Shown here one piece after another: positions 17,094 through 24,123 of a stretch of DNA of 32,050 bases. Made by a program: the position numbers and the translations under genes. The stretch's first letter is position 1. Every line of letters begins with the position of its first letter. Location of the stretch: the NCBI GenBank assembly GCA_002717505.1, contig PBEB01000065.1, positions 10,707 to 42,756 of the forward strand, written 5' to 3'. The notes under the pieces were generated by a model that worked only from the letters and a program-made list of their open reading frames with translations, had not been told where the DNA came from and made no database searches. The stretch comes from Leptospiraceae bacterium (lineage in GTDB: Bacteria; Spirochaetota; Leptospiria; Leptospirales; Leptonemataceae).

Positions 17094-17735
17094 TCAATTT
17101 GGGCCTCGGCCTGTGTCTACGTCCAATCCACGTCGCAGAAGCTGAACCATCACTCCAATCTGGCTGCGAAGGTCCGCGGATTCTCGGGGCTGCAAAGGGT
17201 TCTGGCCAGAAATATGTAGCATGGCGAATCCATGCATTGTACTCCATACATGAAAGGCCATAATGATAGGTTTTCGCCTTCGGAACAGCCCTCTTCGCTG
17301 GCAGATCCGAATGGATTGAAGCAATCTTTGAAAGGCGGCCTGGCCGGATTCGTAGAGTTCTGTAAATCGCTTATGGTCCGGGATGATACCTCCAAACATC
17401 AGTTCGTAATGACGGGGCCGGGCCAGGGCCAGATCTACGTAGGCTTCCACACAGCGCCTGAAGAAAATCCTGGTATCTACAATGGGTTCAGCCAGATTCT
17501 TATCCAGAGCATCCCTCAATGCATCGAACCCCTGGGCTGCAATGGCAGCCAGTAGTTCCTCTTTGGAGTCGTAGTGACGATACACGGCAGCGGCGCTAAC
17601 ACCCTGCATCCTGGCTACTTTCTTCAGCGTCAGTCCGTGGATTCCTTCGGCCTGGATTGTCTTCACACCGCTTTCCAGCAATGCCTGCTTGAGATCCCCA
17701 TGATGGTAGGAATCCTGTTTCTGGCCCGCATCCAT
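17094..17735 (-). CDS. TetR family transcriptional regulator
   Basis: A 213-residue regulator. Residues 10-60 form the TetR helix-turn-helix (HGLTLKKVARMQGVSAAAVYRHYDSKEELLAAIA). The C-terminal part (FFRRCVEAYVDLALARPRHYELMFGG) resembles the WHG-type ligand-binding domain. It is divergent from a hotdog thioesterase and hydrolase pair, and two copies of ATGTTA-N7-TAACAT lie between them, so it probably represses that pair and itself. The inducer is likely an acyl-CoA or lipid-derived molecule, which is inference from the target genes. The ATG at 17735 follows CTGGGA, a weak ribosome binding site. Confidence 0.92.
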   Translation of the reverse strand: MDAGQKQDSYHHGDLKQALLESGVKTIQAEGIHGLTLKKVARMQGVSAAAVYRHYDSKEELLAAIAAQGFDALRDALDKNLAEPIVDTRIFFRRCVEAYVDLALARPRHYELMFGGIIPDHKRFTELYESGQAAFQRLLQSIRICQRRGLFRRRKPIIMAFHVWSTMHGFAMLHISGQNPLQPRESADLRSQIGVMVQLLRRGLDVDTGRGPN

Positions 17736-17774
17736 AGTCCCAGAAAGCAGAAATTGTTTCAGAAGTCAGTAAAA

Positions 17775-17795
17775 AATGTTATCGTCATTAACATT
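17775..17795. promoter_or_regulatory. TetR operator candidate 1
   Basis: AATGTTA (17775-17781) and TAACATT (17789-17795) are perfect 7-base arms around 7 bases. The site is 40 bases upstream of the TetR ATG, where it would block the regulator's own promoter. Confidence 0.75.
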
Positions 17796-17800
17796 GGGCC

Positions 17801-17829
17801 TTGTTTTTCTGGTTCTGGATGTTAATGAT
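17801..17829 (+). promoter_or_regulatory. Candidate promoter of the thioesterase operon
   Basis: TTGTTT (17801-17806), a 17-base spacer, and AATGAT (17824-17829). The -10 lies inside operator 2, which would give simple repression. The hexamers match the consensus at four positions each, so this is plausible rather than firm. The leader would be about 275 bases. Confidence 0.35.
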
Positions 17830-17839
17830 GTTAACATCC
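17817..17839. promoter_or_regulatory. TetR operator candidate 2
   Basis: GGATGTTAA (17817-17825) and TTAACATCC (17831-17839) are perfect 9-base arms around 5 bases. The core ATGTTA-N7-TAACAT is shared with operator 1; centres are 43 bases apart, about four helical turns, so both dimers would bind the same face. Confidence 0.78.
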
Positions 17840-18110
17840 TCGGGCTCAGGTCTATGCCTTTAGCGATTTTGAAGGATGGGCCGTATAGAGGGAATCCATA
17901 TGGCTCGGTACTGCATTAGCATGCAGGATTTGAGAGCCTGAGCCTGGTCCGGGTAAGACGATGAAACGGATTATATCGGGAAAGTGCAAAAGGGGAATCC
18001 GGCTGGTTGGGTTCTGCAGCGGGAGAAGTCGCAGGAATCGAGAGGCCGGGCAGAGCACGCATCATACGAAGGAACGGAATAAACCGAATACGCGCTAGAA
18101 GGAAATGACC

Positions 18111-18590
18111 ATGGGAGCACCAAGCATTGAACCGATGACGAAAGAATCAGAAATACTGGAACAGCTGAAGTCGGCGGCCCCGGATGCAGAAGCTCTGGGT
18201 CTGGAGATTCCGCCTCCCGTTTTTCAGTTCATGGAAGGAAGGATTGAATCTTACGAACCGGGAAAAAGCCTGAAGGCCTCATTTCCCGTGAAGCCGGAGT
18301 ACAACAATCCAATGCATCGCATGCAGGGCGGGATGATTGCTGCAGCCATCGACAATACCATGGGACCTCTTTCTTTGCTCATTACCAGAGGAGCAGCCGT
18401 TACTCTTTCCATGAATCTGGATTACGTTCGGGGTATTCCAGCCGGAAAAAGGCTGCACGTTACGGCTTCGGTAGTGAGTCGGAGTCGCACAAATCTGATT
18501 ATGGAAGCGGTGGCCAGTGACGATCGGGGCAAAATGGTGGCCAGATCGACGGCGCAATTCCAGTTGTTTCGGATGCCCACCGGGAAGTAA
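18111..18590 (+). CDS. PaaI-type hotdog-fold thioesterase
   Basis: A 159-residue single hotdog domain expected to hydrolyse acyl-CoA thioesters. The segment NNPMHRMQGGMIAAAIDNTMG matches the family's N-x-x-G/M-x-x-HGG catalytic loop and helix, with Gln-Gly-Gly in place of His-Gly-Gly. The later strand region VTLSMNLDYVRGIPAGKRLHVTASVV is the standard hotdog sheet (SMNLDYxRP-like). Two ATGs are possible, 18105 and 18111. I chose 18111 because AAGGA lies seven bases before it and only one base before 18105. The next gene starts ten bases after its stop. The TetR regulator and paired operators upstream suggest induction by fatty acids or a related substrate. Confidence 0.85.
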   Translation: MGAPSIEPMTKESEILEQLKSAAPDAEALGLEIPPPVFQFMEGRIESYEPGKSLKASFPVKPEYNNPMHRMQGGMIAAAIDNTMGPLSLLITRGAAVTLSMNLDYVRGIPAGKRLHVTASVVSRSRTNLIMEAVASDDRGKMVARSTAQFQLFRMPTGK

Positions 18591-18599
18591 GGAGATCGT

Positions 18600-19649
18600 A
18601 TGTTGAACTTAAGCAAGATATGGAATGGACTGGATCACCTGGTTTCTCACATGGCCAGTCCCAGGCTTTTCTTTTCGGAAGGGCTGGGCGATGTGGATTT
18701 CCTGAAGAACCTGCCGGTGGACACCGATGCGCCAGCTGCCCGAGTAAACATCGAAAGCGAAGAAAAGGGCTCTGGATTGATTCGCAGAACAGCAAGCTTC
18801 GCAAGCCCGGCTCCATGGCTTCCGGAAGAAAGCTCCCTGGCCTTTATGGAAATGGTAATTCCGGATAGCGCTTCGCATAGACTGTCCAGCGAAACTCCTG
18901 TATTTATTCATTTTGCCGCCACCGGAGATGAGACTACATTGCCTCGTCGGTTGCTCATTGCTGAACCACTGGCCAGAAAGGGAATTGCATCCATCATTCT
19001 GGAGAATCCCTGCTACGGAAAGAGGCGGCCGACCAGTCAGAAGGATTTTGTTATTCCTGCGGTCAGCGATCAATTCAAAATGAATCAGGCCACCATACTG
19101 GAAGGGGTTGCTCTTTTGAAATGGCTGGATGCACTGGGTTACAGTAACCTGGGGCTCACTGGAGTGAGCATGGGCGGATCCATGGCTGCTTCTGTGGCTG
19201 CGGCTACCAGTCTCCCCGTTTCTGTAGCTGCCTGCATCGCACCCGTAGGTCCGGGGCCTGCTTTCTGCTATGGTGCACTTGCCAACCGAGTGGATTGGGA
19301 AAAACTGATGCCGGAACTGAATGAATTTCTGCCTTCCATGCAAACCGGGCTGCCTGACGAAACTGAAGTAATTCATCCGCTGCCTCTGGCGAAGCGAAAG
19401 CTCCATCGCTTGATGTCTGTAGCGGATCTTCGAAACTTTGCACCTCCAGTGGATCCCTCCCGCGCCATCCTGGTTGGCGCCCATCAAGATGCTTACGTGC
19501 CCTATCGTTCGGTGGTCGCTCTTCATGAGCACTGGAAAGGATCCATGCTTCGCACAGTGCCCGGTGGGCATGTATCCTCTGTGCTCTTGAAAGGAAATGT
19601 ATTTCGAGAAAGCATCGAAGAGCTTGCATTTGGTCAGATGAAGATTTAG
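18600..19649 (+). CDS. Alpha/beta hydrolase related to ABHD18 (DUF2048)
   Basis: A 349-residue hydrolase. ENPCYGKRRP (135-144) followed by GVSMGGSMAA with predicted nucleophile Ser190 is the pattern of the ABHD18/DUF2048 family. Asp297 (GAHQDAYVP) and His324 (PGGHVSS) complete the predicted triad. No signal peptide is seen. Human ABHD18 has been linked to cardiolipin deacylation; for bacterial members a lipid ester substrate is inference. It starts ten bases after the thioesterase stop with AAGGAG five bases before the ATG, so the two form one operon controlled from the TetR operators. Confidence 0.85.
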   Translation: MLNLSKIWNGLDHLVSHMASPRLFFSEGLGDVDFLKNLPVDTDAPAARVNIESEEKGSGLIRRTASFASPAPWLPEESSLAFMEMVIPDSASHRLSSETPVFIHFAATGDETTLPRRLLIAEPLARKGIASIILENPCYGKRRPTSQKDFVIPAVSDQFKMNQATILEGVALLKWLDALGYSNLGLTGVSMGGSMAASVAAATSLPVSVAACIAPVGPGPAFCYGALANRVDWEKLMPELNEFLPSMQTGLPDETEVIHPLPLAKRKLHRLMSVADLRNFAPPVDPSRAILVGAHQDAYVPYRSVVALHEHWKGSMLRTVPGGHVSSVLLKGNVFRESIEELAFGQMKI

Positions 19650-20043
19650 GCATCGGATTTCAGAGTCTCAGCCGCCTGGTCAATGGAATTCTAAATCTGA
19701 GCTTCTGTATCTGCGTCGCAGAGGAGTCGCGCTGAGATTTCGTCTCCTTGCTTCCCTGCCTCCGTGGACAGGCCGGGGCATCACTTCCATGTGCGTTAAT
19801 ATCCCAGAGGAGCGGATGGACATTACATCAAATGGTCTGACTAATCCTGTAGACCAGATGGGGGATCACTTGATTTTCCCTGAGACCCGGGCCAACCCAT
19901 TTCGAAACGCCCCCTTCTTGCTCCGATAACAGTTCAGTCATGGCATATGGTTGCCTTTCTCAAATTCCAGGACGGTCACTTGAGCACGGTTGCGGCCTCG
20001 TCTAGGAGGAGGCCGCGAATCTGTATTGCCTTTAAGAGTCTCT
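19650..20043. other. Convergent intergenic region with hairpins
   Basis: No credible gene. A large imperfect inverted repeat spans 19693-19740 (AAATCT with AGATTT, then AGC with GCT, enclosing TCTGCG-T-CGCAGA at 19710-19722) and starts 44 bases after the hydrolase stop, so it may end that operon. GCGGCCTC (19992-19999) and GAGGCCGC (20009-20016) form a second stem 28 bases beyond the DoxX-family stop on the minus strand. Its arms are the same eight bases as the leuD terminator. Confidence 0.5.
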
Positions 20044-20436
20044 CTAGCTGCGAATTTTTGAAACGGCCCATGCCCAGAGTAGTAGCAACGGATGCACTAC
20101 CACCAGTCGAACCCATCCCAGCCACTGAGGTGTGCACAGGGACCCTTGAATGCAGGAGTCTACTTGAACAAAATAAACGTGCACCGGTATGAATGCGATG
20201 AGCATGGCGATAATGGCATAGCATGCATAAGTTACAGTCTTATCAAAAAATACCAGAACCCCCAGGCATACTTCAACAATGCCCGCCAGGATGTTAATGG
20301 TTTCAGGGTAGGGGAAATAAGGGGGGATGAGCGGAATATAAAAATCCGGACTGATGAAATGGTTGATTCCTGCTGCAATATAGAACAGGCCCAGAAGGTA
20401 TCTCCCTGCTTGCTTTACTTTTCGGTTAATGGCCAT
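20044..20436 (-). CDS. DoxX-family small membrane protein
   Basis: A 130-residue, four-helix membrane protein. The N-terminal segment GRYLLGLFYIAAGINHFISPDFYIPLIPPYFPYP matches the DoxX/DoxD-like family pattern of a helix followed by NHFxxPxFY and a Pro-rich turn. Members are linked to quinone or sulfur redox chemistry in a few cases, but most have no assigned role. The open frame begins 15 codons earlier, at 20481; I chose the ATG at 20436 because AAGGAA lies six bases before it and MAINRKVKQAGRYLLG is the normal family opening. It overlaps the end of the next upstream gene by 22 bases, so the two are co-translated. Confidence 0.8.
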   Translation of the reverse strand: MAINRKVKQAGRYLLGLFYIAAGINHFISPDFYIPLIPPYFPYPETINILAGIVEVCLGVLVFFDKTVTYACYAIIAMLIAFIPVHVYFVQVDSCIQGSLCTPQWLGWVRLVVVHPLLLLWAWAVSKIRS

Positions 20437-20801
20437 TTTGCTTTCCTTGCCTGGTTTAAAATGTAGAGAAATGGGATCCACCAGATCAGATCATTAGTAA
20501 GCAATGTGAATCCAAATGAAGGATCGATGCTTCCTTGCAGGGCGTTCCATAGATAGCCCAGAGGACCCAGGGTTTTTCCCAGCATGCCAGCCGCAACAAT
20601 GGGCCAGTGCCTTACAGGATCGTAGGAGGCCAGCCAGTAGGCAATGCCATAGACTCCTATAACCATTCCCATGCCCTGCCAGATCACTACGTGATTTATG
20701 GGCTCCATATCCAGAAGTGAAAAGAAGCTCTGAGGAAAAAGAACTACAAAGGCGCCCCATATCAGGTTGTAGATCGCAGCAAGGCGTAGAGTTAGCTTCA
20801 T
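20415..20801 (-). CDS. Small four-helix membrane protein, unknown function
   Basis: A 128-residue hydrophobic protein with about four membrane segments (AAIYNLIWGAFVVLFP, VIWQGMGMVIGVYGIAYWLA, IVAAGMLGKTLGPLGYLW, DLIWWIPFLYIL). It contains conserved-looking polar positions within helices (GKTLGPLGYLWN, TNDLIWW). I do not recognise a named family. Its 3' end overlaps the DoxX-family start, so the two probably act together at the membrane. No ribosome binding site is obvious before the ATG at 20801. Confidence 0.7.
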   Translation of the reverse strand: MKLTLRLAAIYNLIWGAFVVLFPQSFFSLLDMEPINHVVIWQGMGMVIGVYGIAYWLASYDPVRHWPIVAAGMLGKTLGPLGYLWNALQGSIDPSFGFTLLTNDLIWWIPFLYILNQARKAKWPLTEK

Positions 20802-20959
20802 GCCAGTTTAGATTGGCCACGGCCGCGCAGAATTGCCAGCAAAATCCTGCGGCAAATTCAGTCCTTTCGCACGATCGTTACAGAAAGGCAGCGGGAATTG
20901 ATACAAGAATGTCACAGGTTCGCCGGAATGATTTTGCATACCGGTAGCGAGCATCAAAT

Positions 20960-21430
20960 CTACTGTACATTGAGCTGAAATCCGTAGGAGATGGGCAGGG
21001 CGAATACCAGAAGTCCTACCAGCACTCCGTACACCACATGTCCTGCGATGTGAGCTACGGCCACGGAAAAGCCTACTTTACGATATTCTTCTAGCGGATG
21101 ATTCTCTGCCACAAGGGCAATCATCACAAAGCTAAAGACGAATCCATGGAAAAGTCCCAGCAGGGCTCCAAGAGCCAGAGGTGCTACCATGTGGGACTGC
21201 GGAAAAGCACTGAGCACAATGGCATAGGGAAAAGCAAACATGATTCCAGAGACCAGGTGTGTGATAAACCCTGCGGACATGGACTTCTTCTTTTCTCTAG
21301 TCAGCAGGGAGCCCAGAGCGCGAACCATATTCGCATTGGCAATTCCCATCGCATGAATGGAATACATTACCAGAGACATGCCCAGAGTGGCAACCAGTCC
21401 AGCCAGTACTGTATTAAATACTGTAAGCAT
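20960..21430 (-). CDS. Membrane protein of about 156 residues, unknown function
   Basis: A four-helix membrane protein (FNTVLAGLVATLGMSLVMYSIHAMG, FITHLVSGIMFAFPYAIVLS, LGALLGLFHGFVFSFVMIALVA, VAHIAGHVVYGVLVGLLVFALP). Several His residues lie within or next to helices (SIHAMG, ITHLVSG, LFHGF, VAHIAGHVVYG), which could bind a metal or haem or carry protons; this is inference. The first ATG at 21433 follows a full AGGAGG by only one base, so the second ATG at 21430 is more likely. It is co-oriented with the DoxX pair, but a 158-base gap separates them. Confidence 0.72.
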   Translation of the reverse strand: MLTVFNTVLAGLVATLGMSLVMYSIHAMGIANANMVRALGSLLTREKKKSMSAGFITHLVSGIMFAFPYAIVLSAFPQSHMVAPLALGALLGLFHGFVFSFVMIALVAENHPLEEYRKVGFSVAVAHIAGHVVYGVLVGLLVFALPISYGFQLNVQ

Positions 21431-21494
21431 CATACCTCCTTATTGATGCTTTAAACTAGGGTGCTTGCAAGTTAGGATCAATAAATTTTTTATA

Positions 21495-21526
21495 AGAAAA
21501 AAGGCGGCCTCTGCGGAGAGGCCGCT
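21495..21526 (-). terminator. Intrinsic terminator of leuD
   Basis: On the minus strand an 8-bp GC stem (GCGGCCTC with GAGGCCGC, 21525-21504) with a six-base loop is followed directly by CC and a run of T (21502-21497). It lies 56 bases after the leuD stop. This is the clearest terminator in the window. Confidence 0.9.
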
Positions 21527-21581
21527 GGAACGTGGGTTCTGGCCGGGGCCAGGGAAAAACAGTCCGTTTAATCGTATCTTC

Positions 21582-22211
21582 TTACGAAGGTCTTTCCGGT
21601 GATATTCCGGCAAACTGCCAGTGCATGTAAGGTAATTGAGCTATCACTTTGTCTATACTTGCTTGCGCATCGCGCAAAAGGCCAAGCTGATTCCATCCTC
21701 CGCTAATGAAGCGATTCACCATACCGGCCGGCATGGACAAATCTATTGTTGATTGCGAAATTAACTGAGTATTCGCCACCTGGATACGGACCTGTTGCTG
21801 TGGATTCTTCTCCGTTTCCCGCCGCAATTCTTCGATGGTTTCTGCAGGAGCGGTAAAGCAGGGCAGCCCGGCCGACACACTGTTTCCGCGAAATATTTCG
21901 CCGAAGGATTCACCAATGATGGCACGAATTCCTGAGCGAAGCAACGCTTGCACCGCATGCTCCCGGGAGCTTCCACAGCCAAAGTTACGACCCACTACAA
22001 GGATGGAAGACTCTGCGTACCGGGGATCGTCCATTGGATGCATCTTGCCTCGTTTTCGAAACCAATCCCTTTCATCGACGAAAGCGTATTTTCCCAGGCT
22101 CTCAAAGTCCGGGGCTTTCATATATCGGGCAGGAATGATGCGATCCGTATCTATGTCTTCTCCGTAAATAGGTCGCATGCTGCCCTGAATTTCTGTTATC
22201 GCGTATTTCAT
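21582..22211 (-). CDS. leuD: 3-isopropylmalate dehydratase small subunit
   Basis: LeuD is the swivel-domain subunit that, with LeuC, isomerises 2-isopropylmalate to 3-isopropylmalate, the second step of leucine synthesis in the cytoplasm. The 209-residue sequence has GEDIDTDRIIPARYM (17-31) and the substrate-binding loop GRNFGCGSSREHAVQAL (74-90), both characteristic. The length and sequence suit the leucine enzyme, with no sign of fusion to LeuC. The ATG at 22211 has AGGAGA seven bases before it. It lies 155 bases downstream of leuC on the same strand, an unusually wide gap that contains a possible long-range hairpin, and a strong terminator follows. Confidence 0.96.
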   Translation of the reverse strand: MKYAITEIQGSMRPIYGEDIDTDRIIPARYMKAPDFESLGKYAFVDERDWFRKRGKMHPMDDPRYAESSILVVGRNFGCGSSREHAVQALLRSGIRAIIGESFGEIFRGNSVSAGLPCFTAPAETIEELRRETEKNPQQQVRIQVANTQLISQSTIDLSMPAGMVNRFISGGWNQLGLLRDAQASIDKVIAQLPYMHWQFAGISPERPS

Positions 22212-22247
22212 ATTTTGCTCTCCTTGATTCTTCCTTATTCTCTACAC

Positions 22248-22296
22248 TACTGCCCGGTCCGGGTTTCCCTGTTTCTCTGGCGTCCGTTACCCGGGC
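22248..22296 (-). other. Intercistronic inverted repeat between leuC and leuD
   Basis: CTGCCCGG (22248-22255) and CCGGGCAG (22289-22296) are perfect 8-base arms with a 33-base loop in the 155-base leuC-leuD spacer. It could stabilise or partly terminate the leuC message and so set the LeuC:LeuD ratio. The function is inferred. Confidence 0.5.
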
Positions 22297-22366
22297 AGAA
22301 GATCCGCTGGACCTGGTCTCATTTGATTTGAAGCCTCCATAGTATTCTCCAGACCAGCGCTTCCTG

Positions 22367-23752
22367 TTATGCGAAGACCTTTCCAGGGTCAGCTACCGCA
22401 CCGGCAATGGCCGATGCTGCTACCATCACCGGGGACATTAATAGAGTCCTGCCTCGGGGGGAACCTTGCCGACCTTTGAAGTTTCGATTCGAGGATGAAG
22501 CACAGATCTCATCGCCCTGGAGCTGATCTCCATTCATGGCCAGACACATAGAGCAGCCGGTGTTGCGAAACTGAAACCCTGCCTTTTCAAAGATCTGATC
22601 CATGCCTTCTTCCTGCATTCGCCGATAGATGGCATGCGATCCCGGAACAACTAGTGCTTTGACTCCTGGTGCCACTCGAAAGTCACCTCTTTGAAGCATA
22701 TCCGCAACCTGCTTGAAGTCCGAGTATCTTCCATTTGTGCAGGAGCCTATGAAGGCCACTTGAATGGCCTGACCTTCCATTTTCTGACCGGTTTGAAACT
22801 GCATATACTCCAGCGCTTCCCGGGTCCCTTCATCTTTCGCTTCCGGAATCGATTCATCGATGAATACAGACTGAGCCGGCGTGATTCCATACGTAACCAT
22901 GGGTTTTACCTCACTGGCATCTATCTCTACTACGTCATCGTAACTGGCATCGGCATCGGATGCTATGGACTTCCAGTATTCAACAGCCCGGTCCCATTCT
23001 GTTTCAGCGGGTGCGAAAGTTCTGCCCCTCAAATAGTCAAACGTGACCTCATCCGGGTTTACATAGCCGCATCGAGCTCCGGCCTCTACAGCGAGATTAC
23101 ACAGAGTCATTCTTTCATCCATGCTGAGAGCGTGGATGGCCGAACCGGAAAACTCATAGGCATATCCCACTCCAGCTCGGGTTCCCAGCCGTTGAATGAT
23201 GTACAGGGCAAGGTCTTTCGCATACACCCCATGGTTCAGTGTACCGCTAACATGGATCTTTCGCACCTTGAGACGGCCGGTGACCATGGTCTGAGTAGCC
23301 AGAACATCGCGAACCTGCGAAGTGCCAATGCCGAAGGCAACAGCGCCGAAGGCCCCGTGGGTACTGGTATGTGAATCACCACAACAAACGGTCATTCCTG
23401 GCTGAGTTAATCCATATTCCGGTCCAATAACATGAACAATTCCATGTTCCTGAATGTCCGGGGAAAAGTAGCGAATGCCATTTTCCTTTGTATTCTTCTG
23501 AATGCGACTTACCAGATTCTGATTCGGTTCTGAAGCGAATCCGGTACCATCGGTGGGAATTACATGATCCGCTGTGGCAAACGTTCTTTCCGGATGCATT
23601 ACCGAGTAGCCCTGTTCTCGAAGCATGGAAAATGCCTGGGGTGAAGTGACTTCATGCACCAGGTGTAATCCCATAAAGAGTTGAAACTGTCCTGGCTCGA
23701 TTTCCTGCACTAAATGCGCATCAAAAACTTTGTCGTATAGATTCCTGCCCAT
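22367..23752 (-). CDS. leuC: 3-isopropylmalate dehydratase large subunit
   Basis: LeuC is the catalytic subunit with a [4Fe-4S] cluster. The 461-residue protein has CCGDSHTSTHGAFGAVAFGIG (123-143), and the cluster cysteines Cys338 (GSCTNGR) and Cys400/Cys403 (NTGCSMCLAMNGD), with SSNRNFKGRQG near the end as in aconitase-type enzymes. The length is that of the bacterial two-subunit enzyme. The ATG at 23752 is preceded by AAAGGAG with five bases of spacing and a TATAAT promoter element 28 bases upstream. It forms a leucine operon with leuD; leuA and leuB are not in the window. The LysR gene upstream is a likely regulator. Confidence 0.97.
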   Translation of the reverse strand: MGRNLYDKVFDAHLVQEIEPGQFQLFMGLHLVHEVTSPQAFSMLREQGYSVMHPERTFATADHVIPTDGTGFASEPNQNLVSRIQKNTKENGIRYFSPDIQEHGIVHVIGPEYGLTQPGMTVCCGDSHTSTHGAFGAVAFGIGTSQVRDVLATQTMVTGRLKVRKIHVSGTLNHGVYAKDLALYIIQRLGTRAGVGYAYEFSGSAIHALSMDERMTLCNLAVEAGARCGYVNPDEVTFDYLRGRTFAPAETEWDRAVEYWKSIASDADASYDDVVEIDASEVKPMVTYGITPAQSVFIDESIPEAKDEGTREALEYMQFQTGQKMEGQAIQVAFIGSCTNGRYSDFKQVADMLQRGDFRVAPGVKALVVPGSHAIYRRMQEEGMDQIFEKAGFQFRNTGCSMCLAMNGDQLQGDEICASSSNRNFKGRQGSPRGRTLLMSPVMVAASAIAGAVADPGKVFA

Positions 23753-23780
23753 ATTATCTCCTTTCTCTTACGTTGTAGCT

Positions 23781-23809
23781 ATTATAGGCCAAAGTCCGGA
23801 TAATGAAAA
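23781..23809 (-). promoter_or_regulatory. Promoter of leuCD
   Basis: On the minus strand a perfect TATAAT (23786-23781) lies 28 bases before the leuC ATG, with TTTTCA 17 bases upstream as a weaker -35 (23809-23804). A weak -35 is typical of a promoter that needs an activator such as the adjacent LysR-type protein. Confidence 0.7.
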
Positions 23810-23826
23810 ATAATAAGAAAGAATAA

Positions 23827-23846
23827 TTAGTATTACTAAAAGTAAT
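23827..23846. promoter_or_regulatory. Candidate LysR binding site upstream of leuC
   Basis: Two overlapping perfect palindromes, TTAGTA-T-TACTAA (23827-23839) and ATTACT-AAA-AGTAAT (23832-23846), lie in an AT-rich stretch. They sit about 53-72 bases upstream of the start point predicted from the TATAAT box, where LysR-type regulators normally bind their recognition site. The first contains the T-N11-A form of LysR sites. Confidence 0.6.
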
Positions 23847-24123
23847 GGTGCGAGGGGAGGATTTCACGGTCCGGGATCGCCATATAGATAGTCGGAGAAA
23901 TGCGAAAAGCCCTGGGCCCTGGAACATTCAACCTGTGACCGTTCAATCCGGGAACATTCACTATGGGGGCATTTCAGGTCCAGTTAGCGGCAGTGTGCAG
24001 CAAGAGCTTACGCTTCAGTTCCCTGGCTCTTCCGAGCGATTCATTGAAGCTCCGGAACCTCCATAACCTCTGGCATTTCTGTAATTTCTGGAGGGATTCA
24101 GATTTTCGGGCAGCGATAACGTT
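23847..24123. other. Region between lysR end and leuC upstream site
   Basis: No credible gene seen. GGAACATTCA occurs twice as a direct repeat (23921-23930 and 23951-23960), 30 bases apart. Its role is unknown. Small open frames here lack ribosome binding sites. Confidence 0.35.

Noticed and set aside
18609-19571. Minus-strand 320-codon frame antisense to the ABHD18-like gene
   Set aside because: Low-complexity His/Gln/Ser-rich translation typical of a shadow frame; the sense gene has a full catalytic triad and a good ribosome binding site.
22691-23374. Plus-strand 227-codon frame antisense to leuC
   Set aside because: leuC is certain on the minus strand; this is a long shadow frame of conserved coding DNA.
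23753-23780. Leucine attenuator or T-box leader upstream of leuC
   Set aside because: The predicted leader is only about 22 bases, too short for a leader peptide or T-box structure.
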